In this document: piece after piece, positions 1-12,419 of the stretch | How positions within the stretch are numbered: position 1 is the first letter of the stretch | Layout of the letters: each line of letters starts with the position of its first letter | Source: Melieria omissa | Taxonomy: Eukaryota; Arthropoda; Insecta; Diptera; Ulidiidae | Reading direction: 5' to 3' | NCBI GenBank assembly: GCA_963971225.1 | Contig: OZ020269.1 | Span: 97,086,040 to 97,150,039, forward strand | Length of the DNA stretch: 64,000 nt | Notes under the pieces: model-generated | What the model was told of the DNA's origin: nothing | What the model saw: the letters and a program-made list of their open reading frames with translations, nothing else | Database searches by the model: none | Made by a program: the position numbers and the translations under genes

Positions 1-907
1 TCATACATGAGATTTTTATATAAGCTTTGGGCATTGCCTCACAGCAACGTTGCTGGTTCCTTGCTTCCTTCATGCTTTTACACTTTTACAAAAGCGCCCA
101 CTAATAATTTGCATACGAATTTCAATCTAAAATTGTATTTTTTTCTTAATAAATTTGGCATATTTTCTGCAAATTACCAATGCAAATACAAAATTGTATT
201 CGTACAAAAGCCAAACATTCAATCAACACAAATTGCAATAGTTTAGTATTTTACTTTTGAATTTATCTATAAATATTTGCAAAACCAAAACAAAGTCCAT
301 ATTGAATTGCAGCTGTCATTGAGTTCTCGATCTCGGCGAATGCGTTTTTTTAATTTTTGTTGTTATATTTTAGCGCAAATTACTTTTAAAGCAGACATAC
401 ACACTAAATAGTAGCAACGAATTTGCGATCCAATCTTTGTTTGTTTTATCGCAATTATCGTTTATTTGTAGTTTTTTTCAAATTGCTATTTTTTTAATTA
501 ATTTTACAAAAGAGAAAAAGAAAATAGCGCACTAAATTGGCAAAATGTTATGGACATTTTATTATAATTTATCATTGTTTTTATGTTTATACTTCATGCC
601 TGACGCACTTCTAAACTTTAATTATTTCCTGCATTTGCTTTGCATTGCCTGCATTCAGTTGTTTTTTAAAACAATTAAGTGTGTTTTTGTTTTTGTATTT
701 GTATTTTTGTTTATCGCTAAAAGCTAAACACTGACCCTTGTGTTGTGTGGCTGGTCAAAATCCTTTTGTTAAATTTTACCTTGTTTTTCTTTCATAATTC
801 ATTCAAATTTCAAATGTGTTTTACTGCCTTTGTTGTAATTGGTTTTAATTGTTGTGTTTTGTTGTTGTTGTTGAGGAAGTAGGCAATATATATAATGTAT
901 AATGTTT
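1..907 (-). other. 3' UTR and downstream flank of the igloo-like gene
   Basis: On the minus strand the igloo-like stop codon lies at 908-910 and AT-rich sequence follows. A minus-strand AATAAA (plus-strand TTTATT, 461-466) is a candidate polyadenylation signal, which would give a 3' UTR of about 440 nt. A CAACAA-type run lies just past the stop. No other gene was recognised. The 60-80 aa open frames on the plus strand are low-complexity chance ORFs. The true cleavage site cannot be read from sequence alone. Confidence 0.4.
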
Positions 908-1134
908 TTATTCAGACGGTCCTGAAACGTCCTTGCGAGTTTTATGTCCCCGGAATGAGGCCTGAATTTTGGTGGCGGCCTTATTCAATTCCGGATCGGT
1001 GAGATCGATATCCAGCTCCTCGGCAACCTTTTTGGTAATCTCCTGTATGTCCACGTCCTCGGGCTCGTCCTTGATTTTACGTGTCAAATGGCCACGGAAG
1101 GCAGCCTGAATTTTCAAGGCAGCATTGCACAGTT
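908..1134 (-). CDS. igl: Igloo-like IQ-motif calmodulin-binding protein, terminal coding exon
   Basis: This is the terminal exon of an Igloo-type protein, a small neuronal calmodulin-binding family with IQ motifs like those of GAP-43/neurogranin. Minus-strand reading gives a CAG acceptor ending at 1135, then two bases completing a Glu codon, then 74 codons and TAA (908-910). Two IQ motifs are visible, KIQAAFRGHLTRK near the start and KIQASFRGHKTRK near the end. Between them is an acidic helix-like linker containing the run ITKKVAEELDIDLTDPELNK. The incoming phase (1) matches the donor of the exon at 38396-38605, giving a junction reading DPNDK-E-LCNAALKIQ. The IQ spacing and the conserved linker make the family assignment strong. 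The protein should bind Ca2+-free calmodulin in the cytoplasm, but that is inferred from the family. Confidence 0.88.
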
Positions 1135-1393
1135 CTGCAAACGAAAAGAAGAGAAACGATAAACATTTATTTATTTAGCAATAAAGATAGTTGTTATTGT
1201 AACGATAATGTTCTGCAAAACTGCGGGCGCCCTAGCATAGGCAACACGACAACACTGAATGTGAATTTTTTGGCAGCAACAGCATTGCATACTTTTAGGG
1301 GTTTGATTATGTTTGCGGGAATCATTGCAGAGATGGTTCGAGGTGATGCTGGACTATTTGAGAACGAGTTATGCCCCTGCAGAGAAGTATTAA

Positions 1394-1649
1394 CCTTCTG
1401 CCTGTCCCTTGGGGTCTATTTGACCCCAGGCGGAATTAAAATAACGGTTGAGCGGCTTTGTGCACTCGTCTTCTTGTGTTATTTAGTGTTAATCGCGCTT
1501 ACAATCCAATAACAAATCGAGAAAAACACTATCGGGGCTTTCCCCTTTTCTTTTGTGATTTATATGTAACAATTCTTCATGTTTTGAGAGTAAATTATAT
1601 AACCGTTCGATTGGGGTCATCCTGACCCCAAAGGACAGCGAACGCAGTT
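1394..1649. mobile_element. TTAA-flanked MITE (piggyBac-like) with palindromic subterminal motifs
   Basis: The 256-bp segment is flanked by TTAA at 1390-1393 and 1650-1653. Each end carries, about 15-20 bp in, a TGTCC(C/T)TTGGGGTC motif that forms a near-perfect palindrome (GGGGTC, 4-5 bp, GACCCC) at about 1410-1431 on the left and 1612-1632 on the right. TTAA target use is diagnostic of the piggyBac superfamily. No transposase is encoded, so this would be a non-autonomous copy. The outermost 15 bp match poorly between ends, which lowers confidence. Confidence 0.5.
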
Positions 1650-2435
1650 TTAAGCAAAGGGCAGACAGCAGGTTGAAGGTAGTCGGAAGATTTAGGAGAT
1701 TCTTGGCCTTTTAGGAAAATGTTTGAGAGGAAGAATTGTTTAAAAGAAAGTTTAGAAGATTTTGATGGTTATACATTTGACATCGTTAGAGATACTGAAG
1801 TCATGAATATTGAAAGTTAAAGTGTCTAATTTGTTTTGATTAAATTTTTTGCTTCAAAGTTTATAATTTTTGTAATGAGTGAAGGAAGTTTACAAAAGCG
1901 AATTTCATGCCGATTTTTTAATATTTTTTGTTGTTAGTTGTTGTTAAGCTGCAGCTGAATAAATAAAAAGGCTGCAATTAAAAAACTAAATATAAAAGAA
2001 ACTAAATATTTTTTTTTTAATTTTTTTATGAGAAGTTTGATTCCTTAGATTATAATGACAAAAATTATTGTATAAAAAAAAGTTTATCGGGCATTTTTAA
2101 TTTTTTTGGCAGGAAATTTCAGTTTGTTTTTTAAGATTTAGGAGAAACTCATTTCAGGTATCTGGCAACATCCAACTTGGGAATGGTGCCGCCAGTTCGT
2201 TTGGTTTTGACAAGCAATGGTGTAACACGGATAAGAAATGTGAAGTAAAAGTAAAGTAATTTGTTGATCAGTGTAATCAAAGAAGTAACGTCTGCGTTGG
2301 CCAACAGAATTCATTTTCATAACATTAATAAAAAAGGAGTTTACACTATGTTTCAATCAAATTTTAGTATTAGAAAAATCTATAAATTTTTTAAAGCAAT
2401 TTCAGTTCCACTGGTCAAATCCTGAGAATAAGTCC

Positions 2436-3185
2436 AGCCGAACACTGCTTCCGCATATTCACGGATGGCTTCAGAAGAGATCAAAGTTCCGGATCTAATG
2501 TATACGTCGTATCAAGTGAGTCTTAGCGTTTCTCAGAGGAGTTTTTGCGACAATGAACTTTGCTGTGGAAAACATCTGGCGAGACAGATCCATCTGTGCC
2601 TTTAGTTACGGCCAAACTGATTTCATGGTCTGGACAGCACTCCAACCACCTTCACAATGATCAAGTCCCGCAAATTCAGGCTAAATTGTGCCTGCAAAGA
2701 TATGTAAAAGATTGACGCTTACTTAGTTTCCGGGACACGTAGGAATTGCGAGTAACGAGACCTCGGACTCCTTAGCTACAATGGGTTTTGAGACTGCATT
2801 AACGGCCTTGAGGCTATTCAGTCGGTCCCATTTAAAACCATAAAAGCCACTGCTACATAACAACTGAGTAATTTCAACCCACGAGCGCAGTTGACCCAAT
2901 ATGGTTTCTGACATTTCAGACAAATGCCCATAGTGTCTTCTGTCTCTATGCAGGAAGGACTGCAGGCAATTGGTGAGCCTAATTATGACCATTTTCTATG
3001 CACCAAGCATATGTCAAAGCCAGGCGTATCTGACAGTGTGCTGGATCCTGCATGTGGGAAAATTATGAGACGGCAAACCACTTTCACTGTGTCTGAATCA
3101 TGTTTGACACATTTGGCACTGATGAATTGAGAAGCGACTACCTTGTCTCTCTGGCATATCTACTCAGAATTCTCTGAAGACCATG
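2436..3185 (+). pseudogene. Decayed non-LTR retrotransposon fragment: RNase H and C-terminal region
   Basis: Broken plus-strand reading frames show an RNase H-like start (FTDG near 2457) and then FPGHVGIASNETSDSLA near 2728-2780, which is the final RNase H block. A C-terminal Cys/His-like part follows (ETANHFHC near 3068-3091) and a tail to about 3185. Several stops and frameshifts interrupt it. The layout matches LOA/Jockey-like elements with an RNase H after the reverse transcriptase. It lies inside the igloo intron on the opposite strand and is not functional. Confidence 0.6.
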
Positions 3186-3416
3186 TAGATTAAAAGCAAA
3201 TGAACAACACCTCAAGTTGCAGTAGAATAGACGGACACTTACTCTGTCTGGGAGCTGCATTTGCTAGGCTGTTTTGACAAAGGAAAAAAAGTTGCAAATT
3301 CGAAATTGATACTTTCAAGTAACGTGGCTCCATTCAATGCCATCACCAATTAAATCAAAAATAAAAGGCATTCATTCATCGATGTTCAAGAAGAAATTCA
3401 TTGGATTAAATTAGGT

Positions 3417-3720
3417 ACGGAAGCCGAGCAACAGCTGCCCGAGACACTGCGTTCAATCATAAGTATTGTGTCCAATCCTTTTTTCCTTACTGGGGATGTT
3501 CATCTCTCAGATCGATTTTAGACAGCGTTTTCTTCTGTATCAGTTCCCTTCCTAGTATTCGCTTTCTAGCGTGTAAGAGGGCGGAATATTAGGGTTTAAT
3601 ATACATGGATGTTTTTCATCTTCCATGCAGAATCTATATAGTTCGGTATCTGTGATTCTCGCTCAGGATCCCTGTCATAAAGTTAAGCTTCTTTCTGTTA
3701 AGGTCCAGATTTGGATTTAG
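3417..3720 (-). pseudogene. 3' end of an LOA-like non-LTR element (minus strand)
   Basis: Read on the minus strand, this begins with a degraded YRFCMEDE zinc-type segment and ends with a 3' UTR containing TGTCTCGGGCAGCTG followed by TTGCTCGGCTTCCG. The same order and wording recurs on the plus strand at 59844-60230 (CRFCMEDDET, then TGTCTCGGGCAGTTGG and TGCTCGGCTCCCG). The two are therefore 3' ends of one element family in opposite orientations. Stops and small deletions break the coding part. Confidence 0.62.
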
Positions 3721-3988
3721 CTATCGAATAAGCTGAAAAGAATAGCCCGGAACACCGTTGTCCCGTCGTTTTGGACAATTTATAGTTAGTCCGATTTGAG
3801 AATTCCTGTTTGACAAAATGTCTGAAATGAGCCTGGCTGACACCTTTGGTGGGTACAAGTTCATGGGATCGTCTTACAGCATCCAAGGAACACATAGAAT
3901 TGTATGATGAAATTGGCTCCACGAAGCTCTAATATCGAAATGCATATCTTATCAAAACTTTTTGGACAAGTTGCAGCCTTTCTAGGTA

Positions 3989-5233
3989 ACATATGCCCAC
4001 TAAATATTCAGACTAACTTCAGCCGTTTATTTGACTGCATAAGCAAACATGAAGATGTCACTCAATACACTTATCATACTTAAGTGGACTTCTACTCAAC
4101 TGCCAAACTCAAATTACGCAATACATTCCATTCAAAATGTCGTAAAAGCTGGGTTTAAGAAAATCTGTTGCCAATCTGTTTGAACGACTCACTACATGGG
4201 AAATTCTGGATGTGTTTAAAGAGAAGCCAATCTCCTGGGCGACTATTTTTCGTTTTTTGAAAGATTGCCGTAATGGGTAAGGACCGGAAAACGAAGTCAT
4301 ACCTGGTCGTCTGCCGAAGTTAAGTGCCACAAGGACGAAAAACTGCTGACAAGTGCAAAAAACAAAGGTGGCCAATCAACACGCAAATTAGCACGAAAAT
4401 TTGGCATTTTAAAGTCTGGTGTTCACAAAATGTTGAAGAGGAACAATGTAATCTATCGCAAACGTTAACCAGCACCAAAGTATTCCGCGAAACAACTCGA
4501 AAATATACCAAAATGCTGCCGTGCACTTCGTTGTGAACACTTCGCTAATGAAAAATTCATAATTTTTGATGTTGAATCGTACTTCACATTTTTGCACCAG
4601 AATTAAGCGGCAACGACGTTTTTTACGCTGACAACATCGAAACAACACCAAACGGAGTAAAATACGCCAGCAAATCAAAATTTGAACCAAAGGTGCTAGT
4701 GAGGATAGCCATTTCTTCGAAGGGTGTCTCAGCGCTACTGAACCGCAAATTGAAGTAATTCACTGGCAAATATCACACTGGCGACGAAATCATGTTTTGG
4801 CGGATCTTGCAAGCTGTCACTATGCGAAAAAAAATTGGATTGGCTGACCGAGTATAAAATAAAATTGTTTGCCGAAGAAGGACAATCCTGAACGTATCTC
4901 AGGCACGTCCAACCGAAAATTTCTGGGCAGTTCTCAAACGTATGGTGTAAGAAAAGGGTTGGGAGGCACGGAACGAGCAAGAGTTGATTAATCGAACAAA
5001 GCAAAAGTTGAAACAAATCGAGATAAACACCTAAATTGTCCAAAACCTAAATCGGGACATTCGCTTTACACTGACAAAAATCGAAGACAATAATCCGTTG
5101 AGTGTACTCTAAGTGTATTTTTTGACAGAAGACCAATAGACTGAAGTACCAATTAAAATAAATTTGTAATTCAATTGTCTGTTTTCAAATGGCACGCGCC
5201 GGAAGTTAGTCTCAATATTTAGTGGACAAATGT
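3989..5233 (+). mobile_element. Dead Tc1-like DNA transposon with inverted ends and TA target site
   Basis: The 1245-bp element is bounded by TA (3987-3988 and 5234-5235). Its terminal inverted repeats of about 35 bp share CCACTAAATATT and AGACTAACTTC. Internal plus-strand frames read as a decayed Tc1-type transposase. There is an N-terminal helix-turn-helix part with STRKLARKFGILKSGVHKML near 4376-4435, a catalytic-core part with KSKFEPKVLVRIAISSKGVS near 4675-4730, and a C-terminal RPTENFWAVLKRMV with EKGWEA near 4910-4970. At least six stops or frameshifts are present and the expected catalytic acidic residues are not all recognisable. It is inactive but nearly full length. Confidence 0.72.
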
Positions 5234-5235
5234 TA

Positions 5236-7790
5236 TATGTGGGCATCAAAAAGAGTTTTTGGCTATAAGGATCAGTGAAGTCTGCAATGTTTCGGTGATG
5301 AAAAGCCTGGTTTAGTGATGTTAAAACTAAGATGCATAAAAAAGTTAGCCTGGAACAAAAGCAACTCCATGATTCCTGATCTCGCTAAGAGATTTCAGCA
5401 GAGAGTTATCGATACTTTAGAAGACTTGCAGTAGGCAACGAACAACAAGGACGAATTTATTTATGTTTAAGGAAAAACGATTCCTGCAATACACCTCCTG
5501 GTCACCTCACGATGCTATAAAACGCCGAGAGACCAAATTTTCAATCACAACAGCACATCGTCGATTACTCGAATAAGATTTCACTTAGTTGAAATTGCAC
5601 TGTTAATGGCAATAAAAATTTTATATAATTTAATTGCCAAATTTTAGTGCGTTGAGAATTAAGTTTCAGCACCAAATTGCGACATTTTTGACGTTTGCAA
5701 AAGTTCATTCAAGTAAAAAAAAAGTCACGAAAAAACCGCACGCACCAACTGCTTCAAGCTTGACCGCAACTTTTGCTTGCCTTAACCTCAAAATTTATTG
5801 ACCTTTATGAAACTTGTCAACATTTTAATTGATCTGAATGAAACTTTGGCAATTCAAAGTACGTGTAGCTGGCATTTCCATTTAAAGACCACGTAGCGGA
5901 AACAAATTTGCCGCAGGTTGAAGTTAGAGTAACAAGAAAACAATGAAACACATACTAACTCAATATGAACACACACAAGCAAAAAATAAAATTTCGCTTT
6001 TGAATGCGTGTTAAGTTGGAAAACTTGCACACACTTGGCCCGCAATGCTGACATTTTTTTGAATGTGGTGCGTGGTGCATGTGTCGTGTGTGTGTGTGTA
6101 AGTGTTTGTGCGTGTTTGTGTCACTTTGGCAATTGGCAGCTTAGGTTATGCAAAGTGCTTGAACTTTGTTCTATGAACTTTTTGATTGTTTTGTAGAAAT
6201 AAATAGCAAACTTTATGCTTGCCACATTGACACGTAAATAAGTGCCTATGGCAACAACAAAAAACAAAAAAGAAAACGAAACCACAAAACCAACAGCAAC
6301 CAAATATTCCAACAGCATTTTGTGGCAAAGTTCTTGGAACTTTAATTTTCAGTTAAACTTGAAAATTGGTGACACAGCAGACGTTGGGCTGGCACATGCA
6401 GGAACAATACATACTTGCATGCATACATATATACATGCATACAAACACACATACATGTATTGAAGAATGTATGTGTTTCAGAATGTGTCAGCTCTCGGAA
6501 TATGCAAGCTGCATAATTGTGCAGTTCTTGTGCGCCTGTGTGTGCGTTGTGCGTGCGTGTGTGGATGAGTGAGTGTTAAAACTTTCACGCACATAGTTGC
6601 CGCCAGTAGTTGTCTGCCATAATTTAAGTGTTTTTCATAAATGTCGTCGCATTGCTTTCAGCTGCGTGTAAGCGTAGAACTTTCGCCGCTTAGTTCAGTG
6701 TGCAATTTCGGCAACTTTTGGTTTGCCTCATAGCGTCCGTTGGTTCTAATTCAACTGCAATTTTCCTCTGCTGTAAACTTTGCGATAATCTTTGTAATTG
6801 TTGTTTTTTGTTTTTGTTTAATTTGAGAGTGAGAGTGGTCTTCTTAGTGAAATGTCAGTGGGTTAATTTGGGCTAATTATTGTGCATTAAATATTATAAT
6901 TGGTTGGAACCAAATGATCAAACATCAATAATAAATAATAGTAGTAATTTAAAATTAATTATTTAATTACATTGTGCTTAAAACGAACCCTCAAAAATTC
7001 AGACATGTGGGGACCTACTGAGCGACTTTTCTATAGGTATACTAAGTTGGGATCCACCAGCCGTTTGGCTGGATTGGCTCCAGTTTAAGAGAAATCCGAC
7101 TGTGAAGTTTGCTTATTAGTCGAGTTCGTCGCTTAAGTCCTCGAACGTTTAAATGCTAATTGGTCCTAAATCATTTCGAATATCGCTTTACTGTCTTCGG
7201 CAAGTTTGTAGATATTTTAACGACCAACAGATTTGCTTTTGACACCAACACAAAAAAAATACATTCAAACTGTGTTTTCGACAAAAATGTCCCAAAAACC
7301 CCACTTTCGTCGAGGCATAAAAACAGTATAGCGAATCGTCGTGAACCACATAAATGAGTATGCTTTTATACAGAGGGTCGGCTCCTGCATCTAACAAACT
7401 AAAAATTTTGCCTGGGAAACGCCCACAAAAGGCGTGGCTCGGGGTCAAAGTTCAAAGTTTTTATCAAAAAAACTCAATTAATCTCCAACTGATTTACACG
7501 ATATGGGTATCAAACAAAAGGTATTTTTCATACCTTTCTTTAAATGTGCAACATTAGATACGTAAGATGTACTTATAAAAAGTTTTAAGCGAAAAAACCA
7601 TGTTTTTATAAAATTTTTCTTTTAACGGATTTTTTTCTCGAAAAAATCTATCACTAAGGTACAATAAGTTGACTACCATATTGTAGCCTGTGAAATTCCC
7701 TTTACAATGAGATATAAAACATTTGATATTTTTGTTTTTTCTGAATATATTTTTTAACATTAAATTGATTGCGAAGGTGAATATGAAATG
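5236..7790. other. Intronic DNA, no gene recognised
   Basis: AT-rich intron with short GT/CA microsatellites at about 6088-6130, 6412-6460 and 6530-6570. The stretch 7360-7560 looks repeat-derived. It contains GATATGGGTATCAAAC, resembling GATATGTATATCAAATG near 55650, and CGCCCACAAAAGGCGTGG. The 60-90 aa frames overlap one another on both strands and carry no domain. Confidence 0.5.
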
Positions 7791-7824
7791 GCTTTAGCTA
7801 TTCAGTAAAAAGTCTAAAATTTAC

Positions 7825-8226
7825 GAAATGGGTCGCTTTTCGCTAGAAGAAAACTGGGAAATATTGAAAACTTTTTCCCAAAGTGGTGAGTCTTCAACAC
7901 AAACTGTGAGAAATTTGGCAAAAAAAATGGAATGGTGATGTGAATTGGCCTTCCAGAAGCTGCGATTTAACTCCGTTGGACTATTTTCTGTGGGGAGCTG
8001 TTAAAGATAAATGCTACGCCAACCATCCAGAAACAATTCAAGATCTAAAGTACGAGATTCAAGCTGCTGTTGCTGCCATAAGGCCTGAAACCATCGAGAA
8101 AGTACTCCAAAATTAGGTGGATCGGATAAGCTACTGTAAACTCAGCCGTGGTGGTCATTTGTCCGAAATTGTTTTCCGTTTTTTTTATTGACTTTTTAAA
8201 TTTAAAATTTTATATGGCCCACCCTA
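7825..8226 (+). pseudogene. Internally deleted mariner/Tc1-type transposase remnant
   Basis: The plus-strand frame starts with MGRFSLEENWEILKTFSQS (7828 on), an N-terminal DNA-binding start. It then jumps after about 40 residues to the C-terminal catalytic tail NWPSRSCDLTPLDYFLWG (from about 7941), followed by KDKCYANHPETIQDLK. The third catalytic Asp in the LTPLDYFLWG motif is visible, while the first two catalytic blocks are missing. The right end carries GGCCCACCCT (8217-8226), typical of a mariner-like terminus, but I did not find a matching left end. It is a deletion derivative and cannot transpose on its own. Confidence 0.6.
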
Positions 8227-8229
8227 TAT

Positions 8230-11200
8230 TTTTCATATTTATTTTATATTTTTTTTTTTTTTTTAAAAAGTTTTAATATTCAAAATTTTTCTTAACATCT
8301 CAAGCAGAATTAGCAATTATTTAAAAATTTATTTTTTATGTTTTTGGGGGAAGTTTTGAGTTTTGTGTTTTCCCAAAAGACAATATGGTAATTTTTTTTC
8401 AATATTTTACTCAATACAAGCTTTTTATGAAAAATTTTTCCGAAAAACATGAAAAGGGGGGTAAAAAAAGGAGAAGGGGGTTCATGTCTACACAAAAAAT
8501 ATTCACACTTTTAATGCGAACAACTTTGTCTTAGACATCAAAGCTCTAGCTCTTCAATTTTGTATACTTTCCGTGTAAAAGTCTATAAGGACCCATTTAA
8601 CCTTTATGTGCAAATTATAAAAAACTCAGACGTGCTGGACTATTACTTTGTTTGGCAAAAATTATCAGTACGACGTTCTCTTTCAGAAATATACGGTCGT
8701 TACTCTGTTGCACACAAAATGTTTAAATTGTTGTACTGTGTTATTAGTCCTCGATCTGCGAAAATTTAATAAATACAAAAAATAAACAAAAACATAATAC
8801 AAACTAAATTATTTATAGTATATATTTCAAACTAGTTGTCCCATTTAGAAGCGATTATGTAAAGAAGATATCACTCAGAGGAACTCAGAAGCGAATATTA
8901 CATAAAAAAATATGTTTTGTTTTTTCCAAAATAATTTTTATCAAGTTAGAATTTTGGTATTTTTTATATTTTCCTCGTATAGCGTTTTGCAACATATTTA
9001 TATTTTTTCTACTTTTTTTCCACCTACGTGATGCTTAAAAAAACGTAAAAATTTAATTTTTAAGCAAAATTTAAAAATGTCATATTTGTCGTAAATATCT
9101 AAACATTCAATCTAAACAATAAATCTTTATATCAAATACCCAACAAACTTGAAACAAAGAAATTTGCATACATTGCAAATACCAGCAAGATTTCATATTC
9201 TCAATTTATTACCGTTTAATGTTCATTTTCATATACTTAGCTTTGTTTTTGGTCACATTGTCCAAAGTTCAAGTCCTTTGAAGTGACTTGGCTTGCCAAA
9301 AGAAATATCTTTCTTTGCATTGGTTAGCATCTCACAAACTTTGAGCCATTTACATACATAAATCTTTGTTTTTATAATATTTGCTTGAAAGTCTAAAAAA
9401 GAAAAAATAATTAGAATAAAGTTTGCTTTGTTAGCCAACGTGACCGTTGTGCACTTTGTTGATTCTAAACAGCACAACAAATGCTGAGGCCAACCACTGC
9501 AATTTGCACCAAAACAAATGTTAATGCGACACAAAAACCAGGCATTGTCAGCGTCAAACAAAACAACAAACAATGCGCTGCTCATGGCTTATGGAATGTT
9601 TTCCTTTTTCTTTGATTTAACACAAACGTCATTTTATGTGGCCCGCTTACAAAGGCAAAATATGCCTTACGAAAAATCTGAAAAAAACTGCAAAAAAATT
9701 TTCCTAAAAAGCGTCAAGGCACAAGCGCCGAAAAGCAACGCCACGACATGAAAATTAAATGAAAATGGTTCGGTAGTAGCAGCGAGTTTTATGTAAAGCA
9801 ATGCCGCGCCTGCTGCGGTGCTGTTGTTGCTATTTAATTAAAAACTGACAGCCCATAGCGCGCAGCTCCCAACGCTGCTTGTGTGCTTTGGCTGAATTTA
9901 TGGCGAGCAGCCACTGAGTGACGTGCTGTGGCGACTTCCGGTGCCTGGTGCGAACATGTTTACACAAACGGCAACGCACACACACACACATGCACACTGC
10001 CTTGATCACATTAGCCAAATAGATAGTCGTGTTGCTTTTTGAACTCACACACGTTGCACGTTGCCTGGCAGCGAATCTTTTGACCTTTTACACAGTGCAA
10101 AGTTTTTGCGAATTTTTTGTTGTTATGTAATACGATTTTTGCTATTTGGCTTGTAGCGTGAGTTGTCGATGGCAGTTGCGCAAAACCTTTCAATGTAATC
10201 GATTTTATCACGCTGGAAATACGTCGCAATGGCGACATGACATTCATGTTGGGCCATCAAAATGGGGTCAATTGCATTAAATGGGCCGCAGCGCGTCGTT
10301 TGGTTGAGTTTGAGTTAAAAAAAGTTAAAAAAAAACTACAGCACAAGCATGACTGATGCAGCTGTGAGGGGTCTGAGCAAAAAAAACTAAGTTTTTAGGC
10401 ACTGGGGCGTTTTTTGTGGTGACACATAATTAATGTTACTCATACGTCCTGTGTGCCATACGAAAAAGTCAATGGTTGTGTATGTGTGGCAGGTTTTTGC
10501 TGAGGTTTTTTTTCAGTGGCATCTAATTGATGGCACTTATGCATCTTATGTAACACTAATGGCTTTGATAGTATGTAAAAAATGTTGAAAATGTTTGTGA
10601 CAGTATGAAATAAATAGTGAAATAAAATAATGTATGACAAATTGCTATACTATTGGCTATTGTTCAACATTTATTTGCTGATGCAAACATTCAAACATTA
10701 AAACATACAACAAGTGCAATTTTCTGGCTGCTTTACTGTGCAACATGCATCAGTCTGCCAAACCAATGCGATTTAACGCAAAGCCAAACAGCAATCGTCA
10801 GCAGGGAACACATGTTCTCTGCCACAAATACAACATTCGATTTACGCGCCATGATTTACAATGCGCTTTACAATGTTTTCGCACATCTAACATGAGTTTT
10901 TTTGTGCTGCAAGAAGCCAAATGGGTGCACAATGTGCGTTCCTTCATTCGTTTGTATGTGGGTGTGTGTGTTAGTTGGTAACATTAGTAGCGGCGGGCAA
11001 GCAAAACGTGTTGCTATGTGCACGTGGCATAATTGCCACTTGAATTGTTACAGCTGCCAGCAACAACAACAACAACAGCACGCAGTCACGCACGCACACA
11101 GACAGCCATCACTAGCGCCATAACTCTTTGCATACGCTGCTGGCTGTTTTACGCCTTTGCTAACGCTTAATGCGCTCAGACAGCGTGTTCGCATAGCAAT

Positions 11201-11750
11201 GCGGGTTGTGCCATTTATACGTACACACACTTACACACACACATGCATGTAAATTTAGGTATGCCAGCTGGCTTTCTGCGCGCATTAGTGTCGCGAGATA
11301 AATGTGGCAGCGCAGCATTGCGCTACGAACATGGATTTATGCGTCGCCTGGTTATGTGCGCCGAAAGAGCATAGAAACAGTTGGGAACTGCTGGTTTATG
11401 CAAACAAAGTTACGCATACGCTCAGTTGAACAAATATTGTCAAATTGATGCTTGTTAAATGTGTGTATGACACATTTAATTGGAGTCAATGATCACATAA
11501 CCTGGAGGACAATGTTTAAATCGAGAATGATTGGAGAGCAACTAGTGAAGGGGCCAGTTTGAGAAAAAAGGGACTTGTTAAATGAAATTAAAAAACTAAA
11601 AATCAAAATAGAATAAAATTCAACTTAATATGGAAAATAATTTTAGATAAATATAAAATCGAATTAATTAATATAGAATCGAAGTTATTCACAAACTGAA
11701 ACATATACTGTCTTGTAACTTCAGTGATTAGGAACTTGAAGAAGAATTGA
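8230..11750. other. Intronic DNA, no gene recognised
   Basis: AT-rich sequence with poly-T runs near 8240-8260, a CA run near 9977-9990, a CAACAACAA run near 11060, and alternating purine/pyrimidine tracts. Open frames are short, unrelated to known proteins and mostly driven by these repeats. I see no promoter, tRNA or splice-compatible exon here. Confidence 0.45.
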
Positions 11751-11779
11751 ATATAAATTATTGTATTTAAAAATTTTAC

Positions 11780-12410
11780 TAAGTAATCAGCTCATTTCTG
11801 TTTCATTATACGAGCGAAGAAAAATTGAGGAAAACAATTTTTGAAGAACAATTAAAATTAAATGATTTAATATTCTTAAACTTAAATCTTTAAACTTAAC
11901 AATATTAAAATAAATTAAAATAAGGTCAAATTAAAATCTAATATTAAAAAAAATTCACAAACTGAAAGTGATTAGGAACTTGAAGAAGAATTCAAATTAA
12001 ATTATTTCAAAATTTTACTGCGCAATTCAGATCATTTCTACTTTGTTATAAAAAAAGCGAAGAAAAATTGAAGAAACAAATTTTTTAAGAGAAAAAATGT
12101 AATTTAGTTCTTTAAACATTTTATTGAGCTCATTTCTGCTTTGAAGAAAAATTTAAATTAAATTAATTGAAAAATGTTACTGAGCAATTTAGCTCATTTC
12201 TGCTTTATTATACAAAATGCGAAGAAAAATTTACGAACAAAAAATGTTTGAAGAAAAATTGAAATTAAATAATTTAAAAATCTTATTGAGCTCATTTCTG
12301 CTTTGTTTTTCAAGATACGAAGAAAAATTGAAGTTAAATTATTTAACAATTTTACTAAGCAATTCAGCTCATTTCTGCTTTGTTATATAAGATGCGTTCT
12401 AAAGTAAAAA
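11780..12410. repeat. Degenerate AT-rich tandem repeat (units of about 65-100 bp)
   Basis: The phrase CAGCTCATTTCTGCTTTG or close variants recurs at about 11789, 12029, 12126, 12191, 12289 and 12366. It is usually followed by a GCGAAGAAAAATTGAAG-like segment and an AT-rich link. Spacing is irregular, so this is an old minisatellite with internal deletions. No coding potential is visible. Confidence 0.65.
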
Positions 12411-12419
12411 GGATATTTT

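Noticed and set aside
1081..1512. 143-aa plus-strand frame
   Set aside because: It overlaps the antisense igloo exon and a TTAA element and has no domain.
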